This document shows positions 49,360-59,026 of a stretch of 64,000 nucleotides of DNA, in pieces. How positions within the stretch are numbered: the first letter of the stretch is position 1; each line of letters starts with the position of its first letter. The translations under genes were made by a program, and so were the position numbers. The notes under the pieces were generated by a model. The model did no database searches, was not told the DNA's origin, and saw only the letters and a list, made by a program, of their open reading frames with translations. Origin of the DNA: Prochlorococcus marinus CUG1416 (GTDB taxonomy: Bacteria > Cyanobacteriota > Cyanobacteriia > PCC-6307 > Cyanobiaceae); NCBI RefSeq assembly GCF_017695965.1, contig NZ_JAAORM010000002.1:310001-374000 (forward strand), given 5' to 3'.

Positions 49360-49926
49360 TCAACTCATTATTATATTTCTAATTTCTTTAAATTCTTTTC
49401 TATCCGCAGTTTTGCATAATTCAAAAATTATTGATTCAGTAGTTGTTAAGATCGCCCCCTCTTTGGTCATTCTCTGTAATGCTATTTCATGATCTACCCT
49501 ATTTCGACTGCCCATGGAATCTGATATAAGAAAAACTTCAAATCCTTTTTTTAAATAATCTAAGACTGTTTGTTGAATACAAATATGGGTTTCGATACCA
49601 CAAACTATTAAATTAGTAACTTTCTTATTTTTAAGTTCTTTTGCGCATTCTTCTATTTTAGCTAGGCTAAATTCCATTTTTTCAATTTTTCTAAATCCAG
49701 CTTTGGGTAATAATTCAGGTATAGTCCCCCCCAATTTGAGCGGGTTCTGTTCAGATACAAATATGTTTTCTTCTAAAATTTGGTAGGCATTCAATAGCTT
49801 CTTGACATTTTTGATTATTAAATCCTTATTGAAAATTGGTCTTATTATCTTTTCCTGAACATCAATAATTAGCAAAGCGTTTACTGTCGGGGATAGTTTA
49901 TTGGAAGAGATTTCATGATCCTTCAT
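49360..49926 (-). CDS. Isochorismatase-like cysteine hydrolase
   Basis: A 188-residue hydrolase of the isochorismatase/nicotinamidase fold. The catalytic Asp is in LLIIDVQEKI near residue 22, a Lys-containing MEFSLAKIEECAKEL region follows, and the nucleophile Cys is in CGIETHICIQQTVLDYL near residue 122. Many cyanobacterial members have no assigned substrate, and pyrazinamidase/nicotinamidase marks are absent. It stands alone: a 121-bp gap divides it from the divergent Fur gene. Confidence 0.88.
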   Translation of the reverse strand: MKDHEISSNKLSPTVNALLIIDVQEKIIRPIFNKDLIIKNVKKLLNAYQILEENIFVSEQNPLKLGGTIPELLPKAGFRKIEKMEFSLAKIEECAKELKNKKVTNLIVCGIETHICIQQTVLDYLKKGFEVFLISDSMGSRNRVDHEIALQRMTKEGAILTTTESIIFELCKTADRKEFKEIRNIIMS

Positions 49927-50047
49927 TATTTCTATATCAAAGATACATTTAACATAATATTTTGAAGAACTTTAGTAAATATTTTAAATCAAAAAGTTGT
50001 TTTACTCTCATCTAGAGTTATTATTGAGAATAGCCATGGGTTAAGTC
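49927..50047. promoter_or_regulatory. Divergent region between the isochorismatase-like gene and the Fur-family gene
   Basis: A 121-bp gap. Around 50016-50034 a TATT...AATA imperfect inverted element lies within GAGTTATTATTGAGAATAG; it loosely recalls Fur-family operators, and a TTATTAT could be a -10. It is too weak to call an operator, although autoregulation of the adjacent Fur-family gene would be typical. Confidence 0.3.
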
Positions 50048-50500
50048 TTGCCATTATCCTCTCAGTTCAATGTCATTACATCCCCTCTTGGTGATGGTTT
50101 ACATAAAGATGGGAAGAGGCTAACTCCTCAGAGACTAAAGGTTCTTAATTTATTTGAAAATATTGGTTCTGGAAAGCATCTTAGTGCTGAAGAGGTTCAT
50201 GAAAAGTTAGTTAAATCAAGTTCCAAAGTTTCACTCGCAACAATTTATAGAACTTTAAGGCTTTTAGTACAAATGGGTTTACTTCATGAATTAGAACTAA
50301 GTGAGGGTGGACACAGATATGAATTGATTAGTAACGACACACCTGACCATCATCATTTGATTTGTATTAGGTGTGGAAGAACAGAAGAATTCGAAAATGA
50401 CGAAGTTTTAGAAGCAGGAAAAGTTGCAGCAAAAGTTAATGGATTTAAACTAATTGAATCATCTTTAAATGTAAGAGCTATATGTCCTAATTGCATTTAG
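50048..50500 (+). CDS. Fur-family metal-responsive transcriptional regulator
   Basis: A 150-residue Fur-family protein. The N-terminal winged helix (about 20-90) contains RLTPQRLKVLNLFENIGSGKHLSAEEVHEKL and the recognition region SLATIYRTLRLL. The regulatory metal site includes DHHHLICIRCGRTEEF (His101-103, Cys106 and Cys109), and a second CxxC (Cys146, Cys149) gives a structural zinc. Features fit Fur or Zur. I cannot separate them by sequence alone. The start is TTG 50048 with no good Shine-Dalgarno site. Regulator of iron or zinc uptake genes, possibly including its own. Confidence 0.88.
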   Translation: MPLSSQFNVITSPLGDGLHKDGKRLTPQRLKVLNLFENIGSGKHLSAEEVHEKLVKSSSKVSLATIYRTLRLLVQMGLLHELELSEGGHRYELISNDTPDHHHLICIRCGRTEEFENDEVLEAGKVAAKVNGFKLIESSLNVRAICPNCI

Positions 50501-50509
50501 CAGATTTTA

Positions 50510-51442
50510 TTAACTTAAAGTCCCTCCGCAACTTGATCCTGCTCCTGCAGTGCACGCAAAACAATGTTCTTTTACCGCGACATTGTAGTCAAAAGTAAAT
50601 GATTCATCCAATAAATCATAAAGTGTCTTTGGTCCTTTATTTTCGCGGAAATTTATCTGTTGGTTAAAGTCACAATCATAAATTTCTCCTAGCCAATTTA
50701 CACTAATAGTCTTTTTGCACATAAGATTTTCTAAATTCTTTTCATTAAAATTTTCTTTTAGTAATTTGTAATAAGTATTTAGTTTCCCTTCTCTTCTTAG
50801 AGATTCTTCATATCTATTTATTGGCATATTAGTTATTGTGTATAAACTATTAAAAAAAATATTATATTTTTCGAATAGTATTTTTTTATAATCCTTTTCC
50901 AATGTTTCTTGAGAAGGAGGAAGAATTGGGTTTACAGGATTGTAAACAAGATTTAGTCGCAATCCATTTTCTTTCTTTCCATAGCCTAGATCATTAAGAA
51001 TTTTTATAGCATTAATACTTTTTTCAAAAACCCCAATACCTCTTTGAAACTCAACATTATCTTTTTCGTAACATGGCAGCGAAGCAGTAACTATTACTTT
51101 ATTCTTTGCAAGAAATTGAGGAAGATCTTCATAACCTTCTTCAAAGAAAATTGTTAAATTGCATCTATCAATAATATCAACTTGTTTTGTTCTTAAACTA
51201 GTTATTAGGTTTTTAAATTCTGGGTGAAGTTCTGGCGCGCCACCTGTTATATCTAAAGTCTTGATTTTGTACTTATCAATTATTTTTGGAATAAGAGATA
51301 TTATTTCATTGGACATCTTTTCAGTTCTTAAAGGACTTGAATTGACATGACAATGCTTACAAGCCTGATTACATTTATAACCTATATTAATTTGCAATGT
51401 TTCTATAGGTTCTTTATATATTGAGGGGAATTCTTCTTTCAT
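50510..51442 (-). CDS. arsS: ArsS-like radical SAM protein (arsenosugar biosynthesis type)
   Basis: A 310-residue radical SAM enzyme. Cys24-X3-Cys28-X2-Cys31 (GYKCNQACKHCHVNSSP) binds the [4Fe-4S] cluster, and the GGAPELHPEF motif near residue 65 is the SAM-binding GGE-like loop. The C-terminal region (about 240-310) contains CDFNQQINF and HCFACTAGAGSSCGG with a Cys cluster for auxiliary Fe-S centres, the DUF3641 pattern of ArsS. ArsS builds oxo-arsenosugars from SAM and methylarsenicals. No arsM lies adjacent. It is separated from Fur by 9 bp in convergent orientation. Confidence 0.85.
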   Translation of the reverse strand: MKEEFPSIYKEPIETLQINIGYKCNQACKHCHVNSSPLRTEKMSNEIISLIPKIIDKYKIKTLDITGGAPELHPEFKNLITSLRTKQVDIIDRCNLTIFFEEGYEDLPQFLAKNKVIVTASLPCYEKDNVEFQRGIGVFEKSINAIKILNDLGYGKKENGLRLNLVYNPVNPILPPSQETLEKDYKKILFEKYNIFFNSLYTITNMPINRYEESLRREGKLNTYYKLLKENFNEKNLENLMCKKTISVNWLGEIYDCDFNQQINFRENKGPKTLYDLLDESFTFDYNVAVKEHCFACTAGAGSSCGGTLS

Positions 51443-51482
51443 AAATCTATTATTTATAAATTGTCATTCGAAACTTAAAAAG

Positions 51483-52694
51483 TCAACTATTTTTTTTTAA
51501 TTTTGATCTCTTATTAGCAAGTTCAATAAACCAACTTATATATTCTTTGGGACCATTTTGAAAAACCATATCAAACTTTAAATTGTCATAAGAATCACTG
51601 ATCCCTCTCAAACCAGTTTTTTTTGTAGAAGGTCTTTCAACTTCACCAGAACTACTATCTACAAAAATTATTTTATTATTAATACCAAATTCATTACCTA
51701 ATATTTGTATAAACTCTAAAAAAGATCTATCACTTCCTCCTCTTAAATAACTCATCTCACCATTATTTTTTTTTGATGTTACTGTGTCACCAACTCCTAC
51801 AATCAATGGCATATCTTCTATTTGAATAGTTCTTTTGCATAAATTAATTTTTTCCGGAATAGAATTTGGAGAGTCTCTAAAATTAAAATTACTTCCAAAA
51901 GGAGATTTACCAGTTTTATCCGCAATAAATTTATTTAAAAGAAATAAAACTCCAGAATCTTTAACTGCTCCTTTAATAAGTAATTGTATGTCTGTTGATC
52001 CAATATCATCTTTAGAAGAAAGTTTAATTGTTTCCGTACCATTTTTATTTCCTAAATTTGGTGAAATATGAAGGAAAAATGAGTTTTTGAGGCCTTCGGA
52101 TTCAGCTTTGAAGATGATTTCATTCATCATTTTTTCAAAACTAGTTTGAATAAGCTTTCTTTTATCAGAATCATTGTGAACTAAATCAAATAGACTATTA
52201 AAATTAATCGTTGGCGAAAAGCGTGTTTCGCATATTGATTTTACTGCGTGAAAATTGATATCTTCTTGGCTAAGTTCAGGAAAAATATTCTTAACTATAA
52301 AATTAAATTCTGGTCTTATTAAACTAGGTACTTTAGATAAAAAATTCAGTTCCTCTTTTGACACTCCTTCAAAACTTATTTTACCATTATTTTCTTGATA
52401 CTCTACTCCACAGGCTGCTAAACCTCTTAAGTATAGTTCTTTGTTTTTAGGCTCAGTAGTGCTCCTTAAACTCCTTTCTATTATTCTGTTAACCCCTCTT
52501 GGACCTTCATGTTCCCCGCAAGTTAATACAAAGAATTCTTCAGCAAATTCTTTTACTGCATAGATATATTTTGATTCTAACTCTCTAGTCATTGGATCTT
52601 TAACTAAAGGAATACAAACTCCGTCAATGTCTTGAATAATCAAGATATTTTTAGAAGAAATTAATTGTTTTTGTACTTTTAAATTACTTGCCAT
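51483..52694 (-). CDS. stpA: Glucosylglycerol 3-phosphatase (StpA-like)
   Basis: A 403-residue protein matching StpA/GgpP, which removes phosphate from glucosylglycerol phosphate in osmolyte synthesis. The catalytic HAD-like motif is IIQDIDGVCIPLVKDPMTR near residue 20 (Asp22 and Asp24), followed by VLTCGEHEGPRGVNRIIER. A distal GVGDTVTSKKNNGEMSYLRGGSDRSFLEF near residue 305 resembles HAD motif IV. I prefer ATG 52694, preceded by AAGGA on the coding strand, to ATG 52727, which adds 11 basic residues. No ggpS is in the window. Divergent from the GpsA-like gene by 131-164 bp. Confidence 0.82.
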   Translation of the reverse strand: MASNLKVQKQLISSKNILIIQDIDGVCIPLVKDPMTRELESKYIYAVKEFAEEFFVLTCGEHEGPRGVNRIIERSLRSTTEPKNKELYLRGLAACGVEYQENNGKISFEGVSKEELNFLSKVPSLIRPEFNFIVKNIFPELSQEDINFHAVKSICETRFSPTINFNSLFDLVHNDSDKRKLIQTSFEKMMNEIIFKAESEGLKNSFFLHISPNLGNKNGTETIKLSSKDDIGSTDIQLLIKGAVKDSGVLFLLNKFIADKTGKSPFGSNFNFRDSPNSIPEKINLCKRTIQIEDMPLIVGVGDTVTSKKNNGEMSYLRGGSDRSFLEFIQILGNEFGINNKIIFVDSSSGEVERPSTKKTGLRGISDSYDNLKFDMVFQNGPKEYISWFIELANKRSKLKKNS

Positions 52695-52727
52695 ATATTC
52701 CTTATTTTTATTTAATTTAATTTTCAT

Positions 52728-52858
52728 TTTTCATAGAAATTATAAATTAAAAAATTCAATATTTACAATAAATAATTTGCTATGGTCAAGAATTGCTTTA
52801 ATGTAGAAAAATGTTGGTACGGATTAGAAATTAAAAAATTTATCAAGAAATTCCAAAA
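52728..52858. promoter_or_regulatory. Divergent region between stpA and the GpsA-like gene
   Basis: A 131-bp AT-rich gap that must drive both genes. A GCTATGGTC/TTAATGT stretch near 52778-52803 may include promoter elements, but no consensus -10/-35 pair or operator is convincing. No RNA gene. Confidence 0.3.
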
Positions 52859-54367
52859 ATGAAGAATAATTTTATAGAAAACATAAATGATGAGAAATAT
52901 TTTTATTCATTGATTGAAGATATAGAGAACAGCAAAGTTGGATTCTACAGTGTTGGTTTATATCCTGCATCATTAGCATATAACTGTGCCATGCATGGAA
53001 AGTCAAATAATATTCTTTTAGCTCCTAGAGAAGATAGAGATTTATTAGGCGCTTTCTCAAATGATGTTCTTTCTGATATGGATAATGAGACTATAGAAAA
53101 GATTAAGAGAATGGGACATTATTCTTCAGAGGGAATAAGAAAGTCTTTTGATCTAAAAGATCTTCTATTGGAATGTGAGATAGTTATTCTTGCTTCAAAC
53201 AGTAATCACATACAAGATGATGTAAAAAATGCTTTAGAACTCAGAAAAACTTTAAAAAGAGAAAATGTGGTCCTTGGCTGTCTTGTGGGTTCTTTTTGCA
53301 TTGATAATAAAAATAAAACCCCTTTTATTCTCTGTAATAAATATCCAAATTTAGCTTTTTTTACAGGATTTCATCGTCACGGAGATTTACGAAATCCTAA
53401 TGATAGTTTCACTGCAAATTTCTGCCATCCTGATTCCCTAACTGCTTTAATAGGAGCTCGCATTTTAAATCAATTGTCGCCAAAAATTCAAGTTTCTCCT
53501 GGAGTTCATAATATTGAATGTCAATATATAAAATCAATAAAAAATATCTCATCTATATTTGCAGGTTTTGTAAATAACTTTCATTCCGATAAGCCAGGAA
53601 TGCTCCCTACCATTAATACGATTTTGTTAACTCAATGTTTGGATCAAGCCGCATCAGTATCATTACAAGTTAGAAAAGAAAATAAATTAGACAATAAATA
53701 TCTTTCATTAAAAGAACTTGGTTATGGTGAAGAAATAATTAGTGCAAATGAAATAATTAATGATAAATTTTGTGAAAAAGGAGATTATACTTTTTCTCAA
53801 TTAAATGCGGTTAAGGCTGACGTCTTAGGGAGTATGACTCTACCAATTGAAGGAAAACCAACAAGGAATTTTCAGGCAGGACAAGTTTTATCAGATATGC
53901 TTTTGCAACTCAAAAGATGTCCAAAAGATGTCTCAGAATTTATAAATTGGTGTAATAAATACTCTCTCAGTCAAGGAGGTTTAGAAGGTCTAAAATCCTT
54001 GAAATTTTGGCCAGACATTTATAAACAATTCAAAATCAAAAATAATAATTGTTCAATGATTAATCTGATTTATTTATGCTTTAATGCTAATTCAGAAGAA
54101 AAAAAAGAAATTTATAAGGTTTTAATTAGTTCAGAAGAAATTACTAATTTTTGCCAAGAATCCGTGAAATCTGAATTATCTTTAGAACTAAACGAAAAAT
54201 TAAAAGGAGATTATCTTTTTAATGATATTGAAATCCTTTATAAGAAATTGTTTATTGACAAAGAGGAAAAAGATCTTAAAAAAAATGATTATAGTAATCA
54301 AATTCCTAAAAAGAATCCAACTTATATTAATGTATTGAAAATTATTAATAATTATTTTAAAAATTGA
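52859..54367 (+). CDS. Long GpsA-like NAD(P)-dependent dehydrogenase, unassigned substrate
   Basis: A 502-residue protein resembling glycerol-3-phosphate dehydrogenase (GpsA) but about 170 residues longer. A Rossmann-like start GFYSVGLYPASLAYNCAM (about 28-45) stands where GpsA has GxGxxG. VILASNSNHIQDDVKNAL near 120 fits the middle of the coenzyme domain. A later helical domain (about 240-350) contains NPNDSFTANFCHPDSLTALIGARIL and SFAGFVNNF-type segments like the 6-phosphogluconate-dehydrogenase-like C domain. The extra C terminus (about 350-502) is Lys/Asn-rich and helical. The coenzyme glycines are not fully canonical. The divergent partner is stpA, so a glycerol-phosphate role in osmolyte synthesis is a hypothesis. 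Confidence 0.6.
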   Translation: MKNNFIENINDEKYFYSLIEDIENSKVGFYSVGLYPASLAYNCAMHGKSNNILLAPREDRDLLGAFSNDVLSDMDNETIEKIKRMGHYSSEGIRKSFDLKDLLLECEIVILASNSNHIQDDVKNALELRKTLKRENVVLGCLVGSFCIDNKNKTPFILCNKYPNLAFFTGFHRHGDLRNPNDSFTANFCHPDSLTALIGARILNQLSPKIQVSPGVHNIECQYIKSIKNISSIFAGFVNNFHSDKPGMLPTINTILLTQCLDQAASVSLQVRKENKLDNKYLSLKELGYGEEIISANEIINDKFCEKGDYTFSQLNAVKADVLGSMTLPIEGKPTRNFQAGQVLSDMLLQLKRCPKDVSEFINWCNKYSLSQGGLEGLKSLKFWPDIYKQFKIKNNNCSMINLIYLCFNANSEEKKEIYKVLISSEEITNFCQESVKSELSLELNEKLKGDYLFNDIEILYKKLFIDKEEKDLKKNDYSNQIPKKNPTYINVLKIINNYFKN

Positions 54368-54460
54368 TTATTTATTTAATTTGCTAAAAAGCTAAGTTCT
54401 TCATTTATTTACTAATCTTGATCGCGGGGGTAGAATTATTAAGGTTTTAAAAGGTATTTT
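54368..54460. other. Intergenic gap, no gene recognised
   Basis: 93 bp, AT-rich, with a GATCGCGGGGGTAG patch near 54419-54432 that stands out by G content. It is not a tRNA and no stable hairpin is obvious. Confidence 0.4.
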
Positions 54461-55120
54461 TTGAAAAAGGAATTATCACATCGTTCTCATGAACTTAAAG
54501 CTCTTGGATGGAATCAAGAAGACTTAACAAGATACGAAGATTTATGGGACTACAGTCAAAGATGGGGATTAATAAATTTAGAAAGAGAAGACAGACAGTT
54601 TTTGAAGAAAGCAGAAAAGTTGCTACCAAAGATCCAAAATAAAAAGATATCCGTAAAAAAAACTATTGAAGAAAAATCATATTATTTATGGTTAAATTTT
54701 TACCTCGGTGAAATTAACTTTTTTAGTAATTCTAATCTTCCAAAAAATAAACATGGTGTTTGGACACTCTTAATTGAAGAGGAAATAAAACTTCTTAAGG
54801 AATTGCAACCAGTTATGAGTCTTCCAGATACTTTAAAAGCCAAGAATATATTCGAAATTAGAAAAGAACTCATAAATAAAGCTTTTAGCGAATTTGACGC
54901 TAAAAACAATGATAAGGGTTTCAATTTTGATGAGGCTCTAAACAACTCTGAAAAAGATGTTGGTAAGAATTGGAAATCAATTACTGAAAAAGATCCTGAG
55001 GCTAATAAAACTTTTCCAATAATTGATTCTGCCAATATTGATAAACTCAGATCTGCGATAAAAGAGGATTTGAGTTTATATATGAAAGATAATTACCCTT
55101 CATTAAAAAAGGATTTATAA
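54461..55120 (+). CDS. Conserved-looking hypothetical protein
   Basis: A 219-residue acidic/basic mixed protein with no family I recognise. It opens KKELSHRSHELKALGWNQEDLTRYEDLWDYSQRWG, with many charged heptad-like stretches and few glycines, so mostly helical. A WSLIEEEIKLLKELQ-type middle and a Ser-rich acidic tail follow. It starts at TTG 54461; no clear Shine-Dalgarno site. It stands between the GpsA-like gene and metY and may be independent. Confidence 0.65.
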   Translation: MKKELSHRSHELKALGWNQEDLTRYEDLWDYSQRWGLINLEREDRQFLKKAEKLLPKIQNKKISVKKTIEEKSYYLWLNFYLGEINFFSNSNLPKNKHGVWTLLIEEEIKLLKELQPVMSLPDTLKAKNIFEIRKELINKAFSEFDAKNNDKGFNFDEALNNSEKDVGKNWKSITEKDPEANKTFPIIDSANIDKLRSAIKEDLSLYMKDNYPSLKKDL

Positions 55121-55176
55121 ATATTTATCTTTTTTTTGTTTTTTTTTTGGACTTTTTTAAGTTAAATAGATAATAG

Positions 55177-56520
<1,344 letters not shown>

Positions 56521-56533
56521 TAAAGGAGATTTA

Positions 56534-57424
56534 TTGGCTTTAATAATTCCTAGCAACTATCACAAGATAAGTGATGTTGAGAAAAATCATATATCTTGGA
56601 TCGAACCAGAATTGGCAAAAAGACAGGATATACGTCCACTTAGGATTGGTATTTTGAATATCATGCCTCTTGGAAAGCAGTATGAATTTAACTTATTACA
56701 TCCACTTGGTTTATCTCCACTTCAAATAGAGCCAGTTTGGATAAAGTTGAAAACTCACTCTTATAAAACCTGGGATCTTAATCATCTAAATAATCTATAC
56801 AAAACATGGGAAGAAGCAAATAACCCAGAACCGTTAGATGGAATCATTATTACCGGAGCACCTATTGAGCACCTACCCTTTGAGGATGTTAAGTATTGGG
56901 ATGAATTTGTGGAAATTGTAAATGAAGCCAGAAATTCTTGTGCGAGTACTCTTGGGTTATGTTGGGCTGGTTTTGCTCTGGCTTATTTAGCAGGTGTTGA
57001 TAAGAAAGTTTTTGAAAGGAAATTATTTGGGGTATTCCCTTTAAAAAGTCTTGTCCCTGGTCATCCTTTGATGGGAACACAAGATGATGAATTTATTTGT
57101 CCTCAAAGTAGATTTGCAGGATTGCCAGATTTGGAGATGGAGAAGGCTCAAAAAAAAGGGAAATTGAATTTATTGGCTTATGGAGAAAACGTCGGATATA
57201 CAATATTTGAATCGTATGATCAAAAACAACTTATGCATTTAGGTCATCCTGAATATACGGTGCATAGAATTATTAGTGAAATTGAAAGAGACAAAGAAAA
57301 GGGAGATGTTCCTCCGCCTGAAAATTTTGATCTAAATAGTTCAAAAACCGCTTGGAGATCTCATAGGAATTTGCTTTTTCAGCAATGGCTTTGGTTTTGT
57401 TATCAACAAGTTAGTCTTAATTAA
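56534..57424 (+). CDS. metA: Homoserine O-acyltransferase, MetA family (predicted acetyl type)
   Basis: A 296-residue class I glutamine-amidotransferase-like acyltransferase. The catalytic Cys143 is in LGLCWAGFALAYL, and the distal His-x-Glu is in HLGHPEYTVHR near 236-242. The specificity position after TGAP is Glu112 (GAPIEHLPFEDV): acetyl-specific MetA proteins carry Glu here, and succinyl-specific E. coli MetA carries Gly. So the product is probably O-acetylhomoserine, which fits adjacent metY. It starts at TTG 56534 with AAAGGAG at 56522-56528, a strong Shine-Dalgarno sequence. Convergent with a SulP transporter (6-bp gap). Confidence 0.93.
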   Translation: MALIIPSNYHKISDVEKNHISWIEPELAKRQDIRPLRIGILNIMPLGKQYEFNLLHPLGLSPLQIEPVWIKLKTHSYKTWDLNHLNNLYKTWEEANNPEPLDGIIITGAPIEHLPFEDVKYWDEFVEIVNEARNSCASTLGLCWAGFALAYLAGVDKKVFERKLFGVFPLKSLVPGHPLMGTQDDEFICPQSRFAGLPDLEMEKAQKKGKLNLLAYGENVGYTIFESYDQKQLMHLGHPEYTVHRIISEIERDKEKGDVPPPENFDLNSSKTAWRSHRNLLFQQWLWFCYQQVSLN

Positions 57425-57430
57425 CTTTTT

Positions 57431-58996
57431 TTAATGAGCGCTTTCCATACCTCCTAGTCTCTCAAATAAGTTAAGACTTTCTTTATTTAATCCTAAAATT
57501 TCAACTTTAGAACCACCATTCTGGAATTTTCTAATAATTTGCTCTAGAGCTACAACACCACTTTGATCCCAAATATGAGCTAAAGACATATCAATTACAA
57601 TATTTTCTGGATGTTCATGAATATCAAATCCTTGTAAAAAATAAATTTTACTTACAAAAAATAATTGTCCTTTTACTTTGTAGGTAATTAAATTATTTTC
57701 TTTTGCTCTTGAGACAGTTATAACTTTTGCGACTTTTCTGCTGAAAAGAATTGCAGCTAATGCAACTCCCGCAATAACTCCAAGTGCAAGATTATGAGGT
57801 TTCGTAAGCATAGTAACTGCGAAAGTCATAAGCATGACAGCAGTATCACTTTTAGGTATCTTTCTAATATTTTTTAATCCATTTATGTCTGCTGTACTTA
57901 TTGCGATCGTTATCATAATTGCTACCAAAGCAGCCATTGGTATGGCTCCAATCCAAGACTTTAAGAGGATTATCATAATTAGGAGAGATATACCTGACGA
58001 GAGGGTTGATAATCTAGATTTACCACCATTCTCCGTATTCATTACAGATTGCCCAACTAAGGCACAACCTGCCATTCCACCAAATAAAGATGCCACAATA
58101 TTTGCTATCCCCTGTCCTCTTGCTTCTTTATTTTTATTAGAACTTGTATCAGTTACATCGTCTAAAATGTCTTGTGTTAGAAATGTTTCCATTAAACCTA
58201 CAAGTGATATTGCAAGTGAGGTGGGTAAAATTATCCCTAATGTTTCAAGACTAAAAGGTACTTTCCCATTTTCTATTGATCCAAAAGGTAAAGAAATACT
58301 TGGTAATCCATCCGGTAATTTGCCCAAATCGCTAACTGTTGGGACATCTGGATAGAAGAATATGCTTATCAGAGTAATTACTACTATCGCAATAAGTTGA
58401 GATGGGACTACTTTTGTGATTTTTGGAAGCCCATAAATAATTACTAATCCTAGGATTACAAGAGCCCAAACTATTGGAATTTGGGAGTTAACTGGATATT
58501 GATTTAGAGTTTGTTCAACTAATCCCTTTGATTCTTTAATACCTATTCCTAACTGGGGTAGTTGTGCTTGAAATATTAAAAGTGCTAATGCATTTACAAA
58601 TCCACTTAATACTCCTGTTGGAACGAATCGCATTTGGTAGGCAAGTCTTAAATATCCCCAAAGTATTTGAAAAATCCCGGTTAATATTCCAGCGGCAATA
58701 AGATATGGGACTCCTAATCCAGGAGCTTGTGATTCTCCATAAGCAACAAGTCCAGTCATCAAAAGAGCTGTTGAACCTGTCGCTGAGGTGATCATCCCTC
58801 TTCTTCCTCCCACAATCGCAATTGTTATAGATAAGCAAAATGCACCAAAAAGGCCAACTTTAGGATCGACACCAGCTATACCTGAAAAAGCAATTGCTTC
58901 TGGGATCATCGCAAAAGCAACAACTAAGCCAGAGAGAATATTTGACTTTGGATCATCTAACCAATTTTTAGATAAATATCTTGAGAAATTTGACAT
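57431..58996 (-). CDS. SulP-family anion transporter (BicA-like)
   Basis: A 521-residue SLC26/SulP transporter. About 10-12 hydrophobic segments occupy residues 20-410, with GLVVAFAMIPEAIAFSGIAGVDPKVGLFGAF near 23 and SVMNTENGGKSRLSTLSSG near 320. A cytoplasmic STAS domain runs about 430-521 (NIVIDMSLAHIWDQSGVVALEQI). BicA, the Na+-dependent bicarbonate importer, belongs here, and marine picocyanobacteria carry BicA-like members. Sulfate transport is the other option. No adjacent carbon-concentrating genes settle it. Starts 30 bp from an FAD oxidoreductase gene on the same strand. Confidence 0.88.
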   Translation of the reverse strand: MSNFSRYLSKNWLDDPKSNILSGLVVAFAMIPEAIAFSGIAGVDPKVGLFGAFCLSITIAIVGGRRGMITSATGSTALLMTGLVAYGESQAPGLGVPYLIAAGILTGIFQILWGYLRLAYQMRFVPTGVLSGFVNALALLIFQAQLPQLGIGIKESKGLVEQTLNQYPVNSQIPIVWALVILGLVIIYGLPKITKVVPSQLIAIVVITLISIFFYPDVPTVSDLGKLPDGLPSISLPFGSIENGKVPFSLETLGIILPTSLAISLVGLMETFLTQDILDDVTDTSSNKNKEARGQGIANIVASLFGGMAGCALVGQSVMNTENGGKSRLSTLSSGISLLIMIILLKSWIGAIPMAALVAIMITIAISTADINGLKNIRKIPKSDTAVMLMTFAVTMLTKPHNLALGVIAGVALAAILFSRKVAKVITVSRAKENNLITYKVKGQLFFVSKIYFLQGFDIHEHPENIVIDMSLAHIWDQSGVVALEQIIRKFQNGGSKVEILGLNKESLNLFERLGGMESAH

Positions 58997-59026
58997 TGTA
59001 AGTTTCTTTATACTTATGAAGTTACC

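Noticed and set aside
50016-50034. Fur/Zur operator upstream of the Fur-family gene
   Set aside because: Only a partial TATT...AATA symmetry; too weak to call without comparison.
54410-54440. G-rich GATCGCGGGGGTAG patch as RNA element
   Set aside because: No partner sequence for a stem; probably only a composition bump.
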